In this document: positions 1 to 4,480 of the stretch, one piece after another
Layout of the letters: each line of letters begins with the position of its first letter
How positions within the stretch are numbered: the stretch's first letter is position 1
Origin: Bacillota bacterium
GTDB taxonomy: Bacteria; Bacillota; Clostridia; Tissierellales; Peptoniphilaceae
DNA: 8,220 nucleotides
Assembly (NCBI GenBank): GCA_023443025.1
Contig: JAEZWM010000101.1
Coordinates: 1 to 8,220 of the forward strand
Direction: 5' to 3'
Made by a program: the position numbers and the translations under genes
Notes under the pieces: model-generated
What the model was told of the DNA's origin: nothing
What the model saw: the letters and a program-made list of their open reading frames with translations, nothing else
Databases searched by the model: none

Positions 1-12
1 CTCTGATTCGCC
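1..12 (+). repeat. Partial GTAG-hairpin unit cut by the window edge
   Basis: Bases 1-12 align with 3406-3417, the loop and 3' stem arm of the complete unit at 3395-3417. The 3' arm here reads TTCGCC instead of TTCTCC. If the unit is intact, the missing 11 bases should begin GTAG and end with a GGCGAA arm. That is an inference which the upstream sequence would test. Confidence 0.5.
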
Positions 13-102
13 TTTCCATAAATCACCTAAACCATGCACTTTCTATGGAATTAAAGATAATATTATATTATGGAAACTGATTGTACATGCCTTGCATCAC
101 AC

Positions 103-125
103 GTAGCGGAAGTGCCCACACTTCC
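103..125 (+). repeat. GTAG-headed hairpin repeat, GGAAGTG stem type
   Basis: A 23-base unit: GTAG at 103-106, one C, stem arm GGAAGTG (108-114), loop CCCA, stem arm CACTTCC (119-125). The same unit with a one-base loop change lies at 3509-3531, and units in the opposite orientation lie at 290-312, 3323-3345 and 3707-3729. A GTAG tetranucleotide followed by a palindrome is the hallmark of REP sequences tied to REP-associated tyrosine transposases. Assignment to that class is inference. Confidence 0.8.
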
Positions 126-199
126 AAATACCTTAGCTACAAATTAAAGTGCATCATGGAAATAAAATTTTGTTTTAAATTACATGAAAACATAAAAAG

Positions 200-238
200 G
201 TAGTTTATGATTTGAAGCTTTAAGCTTCTCTCATAAAC
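200..238 (+). repeat. Long GTAG-headed hairpin (GTTTATGA stem)
   Basis: GTAG at 200-203 runs into an outer stem GTTTATGA (203-210) paired with TCATAAAC (231-238), and an inner stem GAAGCTT (214-220) paired with AAGCTTC (222-228). The second copy at 3606-3644 keeps the outer stem exactly and keeps the inner stem paired despite base changes. It is followed two bases later by an inverted GGAGAA-type unit. Confidence 0.75.
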
Positions 239-240
239 AA

Positions 241-263
241 GGAGAAGTGGAATTCTCCCCTAC
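241..263 (-). repeat. GTAG-headed hairpin repeat, GGAGAA stem type
   Basis: Read on the minus strand this is a 23-base unit starting GTAG (263-260). On the plus strand the arms are GGAGAA (241-246) and TTCTCC (253-258) around a 6-base loop. It is identical to 3647-3669. It lies head-to-head with the long hairpin just upstream. Confidence 0.8.
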
Positions 264-289
264 AAATCTTATAAAAAATATAAAGGAAT

Positions 290-312
290 GGAGCTGAGGG
301 TAGTTCCTCTAC
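290..312 (-). repeat. Diverged GTAG-headed hairpin unit with compensatory changes
   Basis: Same position in the mosaic as 3707-3729. The plus-strand arms are GGAGCTG (290-296) and TAGTTCC (301-307), where the reference unit has GGAAGTG and CACTTCC. One stem pair has switched from G:C to C:G in both arms, and two others have become G:T wobbles, so the hairpin can still form. GTAG is intact at the minus-strand head (312-309). Confidence 0.7.
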
Positions 313-395
313 GAAAGAAATTTAAACTAAAATCAAAAAGATATTTACAAAAAACCATAACTAAAACAAATAAATTTACATAAAAAATATAAACC

Positions 396-401
396 AAGGA
401 G
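396..401 (+). promoter_or_regulatory. Ribosome binding site of cbiKL
   Basis: AAGGAG lies five bases before the ATG at 407 and fixes this start. The 94 bases between the repeat mosaic and the gene (313-406) are very AT-rich. Several weak -35/-10 look-alikes occur, for example TTTACA at 344-349, but none has a convincing partner at the right spacing, so I assign no promoter. Confidence 0.8.
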
Positions 402-406
402 CGAAA

Positions 407-1792
407 ATGAAAAAAGCAATTATTGTTGCAAGTTTCGGGACCACTCATGTGGATACTAGAAAAAATTGTATTGATCCCATTGTTGAGATGATTGAGAAGA
501 GCTTTCCTGACTATGAGGTTGTGGAGGCTATTACTTCTCGAATTGTGAAAAAGAGGATTAGGGAAAGGGAAGGGCTTGAAATTTTTAATGAGATTCAAGC
601 AAAAAACTATTTAGAAGAAAGAGGATTTACAGAAATTTATGTGCAGCCTCTTCACGTAATCCCGGGTCATGAATATGAAAAGCTGAGAGCATTAAATCTT
701 CCAATAGGAAAACCGTTAATTTATGACGAAGAAAGTATTTGTGAACTTTCAAAGGCTCTGAAAGCAGAGGGGCATATTGGGCATAGAACATATATCGGTC
801 ATGGAACTGATCATAATGCAGATGTATTGTATCAAGAATTAGAAGATGAACTGGATGGAGATTATATAGTAGGCACTATCGAAGGAGATAAAGATTTAGA
901 CGCTGTAATCGAGGAGCTTAAAGCTAAGGGTATAAAAAAGACGACTCTATGTCCATTGATGCTTGTGGCAGGGGATCATGCTAAAAATGACATCGCTGCT
1001 GATGAAGACTCTTGGAAACAAGCCATAATGAATGCGGGAATTGAGGTTGAAGTAGACCTTTGTGGACTGGGACAAAAACAAAGTGTTAGGGAAATCTATG
1101 TTAATAGAGTCAAGACTCTTTTAAATGAGTCTAAAAGCAAACTATATATAATCGGCACGGGACCCGGAGCTTCAGATTTACTGACTATAAGAGCGGTAAA
1201 TGCACTAAAAAATTCTGACGTTGTCTTTATCCCGGTTAATAAAGGTAAGACGATGGCTTATGATACTGTTATTGATTATATAAAGGATGCTGAAATTGTA
1301 GAGATAGAGCTTCCAATGAAGCATGTGACTCATGAAGACTATAAAAATGCAGCAAATATAATTGAAAAACATACTAAAGGTAAAACCGGCTCATATATCA
1401 CTATAGGTGACGCCATGACTTACTCGACTGCAATATATATTTTGGATGAGATTACATCAAATATGAAGATTGAGGTCGTTCCTGGAATACCTTCATATAT
1501 CTATGCATTTGATGAAACTATAATGCCGATGACTGTTAAAGGTGACAATTTCTTACTATTAGATAATGTAAATGAGGACAATAAAAAACTTTTAGCAGAT
1601 GTAGATTCAGTTGCGATCTTAAAAGCATCTATGAATCCGGAAGTTTGTATAGAAGCTCTAGAAGAATATGGATTTGAATATAGACTTATTAAAAGAGCGT
1701 CCTTTGATATTCAAGAGATAATAGCAAATAAAGAAGATATATTAAATAATAAAGACTATATGTCACTAATAATTGCAAGGAAGATAATATGA
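407..1792 (+). CDS. cbiKL: Fused sirohydrochlorin cobaltochelatase (CbiK) - cobalt-factor II C20-methyltransferase (CbiL)
   Basis: This 461-residue cytosolic protein joins two consecutive enzymes of anaerobic B12 synthesis. Residues 1 to about 244 are CbiK, which inserts Co(II) into sirohydrochlorin. It shows the N-terminal SFGTTH (9-14), GHGTDH with His132, TIEGD with Glu159, and GDHAKND with His191. His132, Glu159 and His191 are the likely cobalt-binding and catalytic residues by analogy with known CbiK. Residues 246-461 are a CbiL-type tetrapyrrole methylase, with the SAM motif GTGPGASDLLT (250-260), IGDAMTYST (333-341) and VVPGIPSY (358-364). It would methylate C20 of the cobalt-sirohydrochlorin made by the first domain. 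There is almost no linker. The CbiL half, about 216 residues, is slightly short for the family. The gene overlaps cbiA by 4 bases (ATGA). Both assignments are firm; simultaneous activity of both halves is inferred. Confidence 0.93.
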   Translation: MKKAIIVASFGTTHVDTRKNCIDPIVEMIEKSFPDYEVVEAITSRIVKKRIREREGLEIFNEIQAKNYLEERGFTEIYVQPLHVIPGHEYEKLRALNLPIGKPLIYDEESICELSKALKAEGHIGHRTYIGHGTDHNADVLYQELEDELDGDYIVGTIEGDKDLDAVIEELKAKGIKKTTLCPLMLVAGDHAKNDIAADEDSWKQAIMNAGIEVEVDLCGLGQKQSVREIYVNRVKTLLNESKSKLYIIGTGPGASDLLTIRAVNALKNSDVVFIPVNKGKTMAYDTVIDYIKDAEIVEIELPMKHVTHEDYKNAANIIEKHTKGKTGSYITIGDAMTYSTAIYILDEITSNMKIEVVPGIPSYIYAFDETIMPMTVKGDNFLLLDNVNEDNKKLLADVDSVAILKASMNPEVCIEALEEYGFEYRLIKRASFDIQEIIANKEDILNNKDYMSLIIARKII

Positions 1793-3084
1793 AGGGTTTA
1801 ATGATATCCGGCGGTTCATCAGGTCAGGGCAAAACAGTTTTTACTATGGTGCTTTGTAGATTACTCAGAAACCTGGGTATGGACGTAGCTCCTTTTAAGA
1901 CAGGGCCTGACTGTATCGATCCTAAATACCATGCTCTTGCTGCTTCACATCCTTGTGGTAATTTAGATTACCATATGCAAGGTGAAGAAGGTTTGAAAGT
2001 TGCATTAGGGCTAAATGCCGGTGAACTCGCAATCATCGAAGGAGCAATGGGGTATTTTGATGGTATCGGAAACACATATATCGGCTCCAGCTATGATATT
2101 TCAAAGAGAATAAATACTAACACGGTTCTAGTCGTTACTCCCGGAGCTCAGATGTTTAGCCTGATACCGAAACTTATAGGGATGGTTGACTTTGCTGAGG
2201 GAAGGATAGTTGGCATAGTGTTAAATAAAGTTTCACAGTCCTATTATGACAAAATTAAAGGTCAAATAGAAAAATATACCGGAATTAAATGCTTGGGATA
2301 CCTACCTCATGATGAGAGGTTGAATATTCCATCCAGATACCAGGGACTACTTAAACCGGAGGAGGTAGTTGGTTTAAGTGAGCATTTGGATGGTGCAGCT
2401 GCGATTATGAGCGAGTATGTTGATATTGAATCGCTATTGTCTTTTGAAACTAACTTAGAGATGAAAACTCCGGAATTAGAAAACACGGGAAAGAAAATAC
2501 TTATAGCCGAAGACGATGCATTTTGTTTTAGCTATAATGAAAATAATAAAATCCTGAACATGCTAGGAGATGTACAATATTTCTCACCGATGAAAGACAG
2601 TGAACTTCCACCTGCGGACTTAATTGTCCTAGGAGGAGGTTATCCTGAACTATATGTAAAAGAGCTTTTAGGAAATACAAAAATGCACAGAGCAATTTAC
2701 GAGTATTCCAAATCGGGAGGTAAAATCCTCGGTATGGGAGCAGGTTTAATGTATCTTTCTGAATCCATAGATGGATACAAGATGGTAGGGGCACTATCCG
2801 GGAAAACTGAAATAACGAACAAAACTCAAAAGTTTGGGTATAATCAAATTGAGCTTTTGAAAGACTGCTTGCTTGGCAAAAGTGGAGACGTCTATAATGC
2901 AAAAGAGTTTCATAAATCGGTTTTTAAAACGGATCTAGAGCCGGTTTTTTCCGTATCAAAATCTGACGGAAAGTCTTGGAAATGCGGCTATCAAGTAAAT
3001 AACACGCTCGGAATGTACCAGCATTTAAATTTTGCAGGGGATTATAAAAGATTAGAATGTATATTGGATTGTAAGGATAAATAG
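1789..3084 (+). CDS. cbiA: Cobyrinate a,c-diamide synthase CbiA, lacking the usual glutaminase cysteine
   Basis: A 431-residue cytosolic enzyme that amidates the a and c side chains of the corrin ring using ATP. The N-terminal synthetase domain (about 1-225) has the P-loop GGSSGQGKT (8-16), FKTGPDCIDP (36-45, where the family usually has PDY), EGAMGYFDG (84-92) and PSRYQGL (181-187, usually RHLGL). The C-terminal class I glutamine amidotransferase domain has GGGYPELYVKEL (282-293), EFHKS (373-377) and YQHLNF with His412. In the nucleophile motif, usually ECGGLMYL, this protein reads MGAGLMYL (316-323), so Gly317 stands where Cys is expected; the DNA codon is clearly GGA. Glutamine hydrolysis is therefore doubtful, and free ammonia may be the nitrogen donor (inference). 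Translation is coupled to cbiKL by a 4-base overlap, with AAGGA at 1777-1781. Length is normal and there is no sign of frameshift. Confidence 0.92.
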   Translation: MKGLMISGGSSGQGKTVFTMVLCRLLRNLGMDVAPFKTGPDCIDPKYHALAASHPCGNLDYHMQGEEGLKVALGLNAGELAIIEGAMGYFDGIGNTYIGSSYDISKRINTNTVLVVTPGAQMFSLIPKLIGMVDFAEGRIVGIVLNKVSQSYYDKIKGQIEKYTGIKCLGYLPHDERLNIPSRYQGLLKPEEVVGLSEHLDGAAAIMSEYVDIESLLSFETNLEMKTPELENTGKKILIAEDDAFCFSYNENNKILNMLGDVQYFSPMKDSELPPADLIVLGGGYPELYVKELLGNTKMHRAIYEYSKSGGKILGMGAGLMYLSESIDGYKMVGALSGKTEITNKTQKFGYNQIELLKDCLLGKSGDVYNAKEFHKSVFKTDLEPVFSVSKSDGKSWKCGYQVNNTLGMYQHLNFAGDYKRLECILDCKDK

Positions 3085-3106
3085 GATGACAAACTAATTA
3101 AACTGC

Positions 3107-3120
3107 GATTAAAATTAATC
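3107..3120. repeat. Perfect 14-base AT-rich inverted repeat
   Basis: GATTAA (3107-3112) and TTAATC (3115-3120) flank an AA centre, 22 bases after the cbiA stop. It overlaps the longer palindrome at 3113-3141, so the two structures would compete. No function is assigned. Confidence 0.45.
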
Positions 3121-3141
3121 AAACTTGAAGTTTTATTAATT
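3113..3141. repeat. 29-base AT-rich palindrome downstream of cbiA, weak terminator candidate
   Basis: Thirteen of fourteen symmetric positions around G3127 are complementary. The arms are AATTAAT (3113-3119) with ATTAATT (3135-3141), and AAACTT (3121-3126) with AAGTTT (3128-3133). The only mismatch is 3120/3134. It starts 28 bases after the cbiA stop. It is AT-rich and not followed by a T run, so it is a poor match to an intrinsic terminator. Whether transcription stops here or continues to cbiC cannot be told. Confidence 0.5.
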
Positions 3142-3143
3142 GA

Positions 3144-3171
3144 AATAAGAAGTAAGAAGTAAGAGTTTAGA
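3144..3171 (-). repeat. Four-unit heptamer array, left arm of an inverted pair
   Basis: Four in-phase 7-base units: AATAAGA, AGTAAGA, AGTAAGA, GTTTAGA. On the minus strand they read TCTNANN, the same pattern as the five units at 3233-3267 on the plus strand. The two arrays face each other across 61 bases (3172-3232). Confidence 0.65.
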
Positions 3172-3232
3172 AAAAAGACTATTTGTGTTATTGTTTTATA
3201 AAATGTAGAAAGCTAAGTTTTTCAAAAAGAAA

Positions 3233-3267
3233 TCTAACATCTAACCTCTAATTTCTCACCTCTAAAT
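3233..3267 (+). repeat. Five-unit heptamer array, right arm of an inverted pair
   Basis: Five in-phase 7-base units: TCTAACA, TCTAACC, TCTAATT, TCTCACC, TCTAAAT. With the array at 3144-3171 it could form a long imperfect stem containing G:T wobbles. It ends three bases before a broken GTAG unit (3271-3287). Confidence 0.7.
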
Positions 3268-3270
3268 CAG

Positions 3271-3287
3271 CAGGGGATCGCCGCTAC
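3271..3287 (-). repeat. Truncated GTAG-headed hairpin unit
   Basis: On the minus strand it begins GTAG at 3287-3284, continues with a GGCGAT arm, then CCCCTG. The matching 3' arm expected for a 23-base unit is missing. Instead the sequence runs into the heptamer array. Truncation is inferred from comparison with the complete units in this window. Confidence 0.5.
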
Positions 3288-3320
3288 AGATTTTTATATA
3301 AAAACAAAAATACAATGGAA

Positions 3321-3358
3321 ATGGAAGTGAGGGCACTTCCTCTACGAAAAACATTTTT
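3321..3358 (-). repeat. GTAG-headed hairpin unit within a 38-base exact direct repeat
   Basis: The 23-base GGAAGTG-type unit occupies 3323-3345 (minus strand, GTAG head at 3345-3342). Two bases before it and the ACGAAAAACATTTTT tail after it also match the copy at 3705-3742, giving 38 identical bases. The two copies bracket the 3359-3704 segment as direct repeats. Confidence 0.8.
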
Positions 3359-3368
3359 TGTATTACAA

Positions 3369-3387
3369 ACGACAAGAAACTTGTCGT
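3369..3387. repeat. Perfect 8-bp stem with AAA loop
   Basis: ACGACAAG (3369-3376) pairs exactly with CTTGTCGT (3380-3387) around AAA. It has no GTAG head at the normal position and no following T run, so it is neither a clear unit of the GTAG family nor a clear terminator. It sits 7 bases before the GTAG of the next unit and is absent from the available part of copy A. Confidence 0.55.
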
Positions 3388-3394
3388 GTTAGAC

Positions 3395-3417
3395 GTAGGG
3401 GAGAACTCCGATTCTCC
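3395..3417 (+). repeat. GTAG-headed hairpin repeat, GGAGAA stem type
   Basis: GTAG at 3395-3398, arms GGAGAA (3400-3405) and TTCTCC (3412-3417), loop CTCCGA. It is an inverted partner of 3647-3669, with the same arms and a different loop. It corresponds to the unit cut off at the left edge of the window. Confidence 0.8.
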
Positions 3418-3508
3418 TTTACTTTGAATTTCCTAAACCATGCACATTCTATGGAATTAAAGGTAATCTTACATTATATAAATTGGTTAATCAAACCATG
3501 CAACTAAA

Positions 3509-3531
3509 GTAGCGGAAGTGCCCTCACTTCC
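3509..3531 (+). repeat. GTAG-headed hairpin repeat, GGAAGTG stem type
   Basis: GTAG at 3509-3512, arms GGAAGTG (3514-3520) and CACTTCC (3525-3531), loop CCCT. It differs from the copy at 103-125 by one loop base. Confidence 0.8.
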
Positions 3532-3605
3532 AATTAGCTTAGTTACAAATTAAAGTGCATCATGGAAATAAAACTTTGTTTTAAATCACATGAAAACACA
3601 AAAAG

Positions 3606-3644
3606 GTAGTTTATGATTTGAAGCTACAGGCTTCTCTCATAAAC
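3606..3644 (+). repeat. Long GTAG-headed hairpin (GTTTATGA stem), second copy
   Basis: GTAG at 3606-3609, outer arms GTTTATGA (3609-3616) and TCATAAAC (3637-3644), inner arms GAAGC (3620-3624) and GCTTC (3630-3634). Compared with 200-238 the substitutions fall in the loop and at the edge of the inner stem, where a T can still wobble-pair with G. Confidence 0.75.
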
Positions 3645-3646
3645 AA

Positions 3647-3669
3647 GGAGAAGTGGAATTCTCCCCTAC
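3647..3669 (-). repeat. GTAG-headed hairpin repeat, GGAGAA stem type
   Basis: Minus-strand unit with GTAG at 3669-3666 and arms GGAGAA (3647-3652) / TTCTCC (3659-3664). It is identical to 241-263 and lies two bases after the long hairpin. Confidence 0.8.
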
Positions 3670-3704
3670 AAAAGATTATTTATAAAGAAGCAAAAGACAA
3701 AGGA

Positions 3705-3742
3705 ATGGAAGTGAGGGCACTTCCTCTACGAAAAACATTTTT
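3705..3742 (-). repeat. GTAG-headed hairpin unit, second copy of the 38-base direct repeat
   Basis: The GGAAGTG-type unit is 3707-3729 on the minus strand. Together with flanking bases it repeats 3321-3358 exactly for 38 bases, then the sequences diverge. Confidence 0.8.
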
Positions 3743-3772
3743 ATATAAATTATGGGATGCCTTTACAGTGAG

Positions 3773-3800
3773 TTGCACAACTAAAGACTCATCATAAATA
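3773..3800 (+). promoter_or_regulatory. Possible sigma-A-type promoter for the cbiC-cbiG run
   Basis: TTGCAC (3773-3778) resembles a -35 box and TAAATA (3795-3800) a -10 box, with a 16-base spacer, 54 bases before the cbiC ATG and after the end of the repeat mosaic. In DNA this AT-rich such matches arise easily, so this is only a candidate. Confidence 0.3.
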
Positions 3801-3843
3801 TAAAACCCAAGATAAATTTTAAACTCTAAATCCTAAAACAATT

Positions 3844-3848
3844 GGAGG
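3844..3848 (+). promoter_or_regulatory. Ribosome binding site that sets the cbiC start
   Basis: GGAGG at 3844-3848 lies five bases before the ATG at 3854. A TTG at 3842 is in frame but overlaps this Shine-Dalgarno sequence and has none of its own, so the ATG is the start. Confidence 0.85.
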
Positions 3849-3853
3849 AATAT

Positions 3854-4480
3854 ATGTATATAAACAACCCAAAAGAAATCGAAAACAAAAGCATGGACAT
3901 CATTGAAGAGGTCATGGATGGACTCGATTACACTGACAGTGAAAAAGTTGTTGTCAAAAGGATGATTCACACTACAGGGGATATCGAGTACAGAAATATT
4001 GTTCATTTTAGAAATAACTTTGTTGATGCAGGTGTTGAACTTATAAAGAAGGGTTCACTGATCTACACTGACACTAAAATGGCACATGCCGGTATTAACA
4101 AAAAGGCCATTTCTGACTCCGGATGTGAACTTGTATATTTTATAGATGATCCGGAAGTATACAAAATGGCGGAGGAAAACAAAACTACGAGATCTTCGGC
4201 AGCGATCGATAAGGCTGCTGCTCTTGAGGTGGATATCTATGTTATAGGAAATGCACCGACAGCGGTATTTAGGTTGATAGAATTAATAAATGAAGGTAAA
4301 ATTAATCCTAAGTTAATCATAGCTGTACCTGTTGGTTTTGTAGGTGCTTCTGAGTGTAAAGAAGCTCTAAGAGAGCTTAATACTAATATCCCGATAATTA
4401 CCACTATTGGAAATAAAGGTGGCAGCAATGTGGCAGCGTCCATTGTAAACGCACTGTTATACATGGTAGTGGACAGATGA
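3854..4480 (+). CDS. cbiC: Cobalt-precorrin-8 methylmutase CbiC
   Basis: A 208-residue cytosolic enzyme that moves the methyl group from C11 to C12 of cobalt-precorrin-8, giving cobyrinic acid. The family signature MIHTTGD has the likely catalytic His at residue 39. Other conserved parts are YTDTKMAHAGI (71-81), TRSSAA (112-117), IGNAPTAVF (131-139), VPVGFVGASECKE (158-170) and the C-terminal NKGGSNVAASIVNALL. In the last motif Asn187 replaces the Arg common in the family, a mild difference. I placed the start at ATG 3854 rather than the in-frame TTG at 3842, because GGAGG at 3844-3848 covers that TTG. Length matches the family. It opens the second gene run and overlaps cbiD by 4 bases. Confidence 0.94.
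   Translation: MYINNPKEIENKSMDIIEEVMDGLDYTDSEKVVVKRMIHTTGDIEYRNIVHFRNNFVDAGVELIKKGSLIYTDTKMAHAGINKKAISDSGCELVYFIDDPEVYKMAEENKTTRSSAAIDKAAALEVDIYVIGNAPTAVFRLIELINEGKINPKLIIAVPVGFVGASECKEALRELNTNIPIITTIGNKGGSNVAASIVNALLYMVVDR

Larger units (their letters stand above)
1..316 (+). repeat. Upstream copy (A) of a ~320-bp duplicated intergenic mosaic
   Basis: This non-coding segment matches 3406-3733 collinearly and in the same orientation. The offset is 3405-3406 from base 1 to about base 266, then 3417 after an 11-base length difference between 267 and 289. Exact shared runs include 138-167 (= 3544-3573, 30 nt) and 224-266 (= 3630-3672, 43 nt). It contains four GTAG-headed hairpins (103-125, 200-238, 241-263, 290-312) and part of a fifth at the left edge. 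It ends about 90 bases before the cbiKL start. No gene was seen in it. The left boundary is unknown because the window cuts it. Confidence 0.9.
3406..3733 (+). repeat. Downstream copy (B) of the duplicated intergenic mosaic
   Basis: Collinear with 1-316, with the same order and orientation of internal hairpins. Apart from a one-base difference near the left end and an 11-base difference before the last hairpin, the copies differ mainly by substitutions. It ends 120 bases before the cbiC ATG, similar to the 90 bases between copy A and cbiKL. Duplication is visible in the sequence; a shared regulatory role is only a possibility. No open frame worth calling lies in it. Confidence 0.9.

Noticed and set aside
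1..316. Insertion sequence
   Set aside because: No transposase frame is present in either copy of the mosaic; at most it is a non-autonomous element.
269..598. Open frame on the minus strand across the cbiKL start
   Set aside because: It overlaps the repeat mosaic, the ribosome binding site and the 5' end of cbiKL, and shows no recognisable protein features. It is a shadow of low-GC coding DNA.
2528..2902. Minus-strand open frame inside cbiA
   Set aside because: It lies entirely opposite the conserved glutamine-amidotransferase domain and has no family resemblance. The same reasoning removes the short minus-strand frames at 4237-4464, 5424-5612 and 6330-6530.
1789..3084. cbiA as a pseudogene because of the missing Cys
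   Set aside because: The frame is full length, the P-loop and other motifs are intact, and it is translationally coupled in the operon. A single-site change fits altered nitrogen supply better than decay.
3271..3729. CRISPR array
   Set aside because: Units alternate orientation, spacing runs from about 2 to about 90 bases, several stem types are mixed, and no cas genes are present.
3842..3853. TTG at 3842 as the cbiC start
   Set aside because: It overlaps the GGAGG ribosome binding site, which is perfectly spaced for ATG 3854.
3085..3853. Small gene in the spacer before cbiC
   Set aside because: No open frame with a ribosome binding site and plausible composition was seen; the region is repeats and AT-rich filler.
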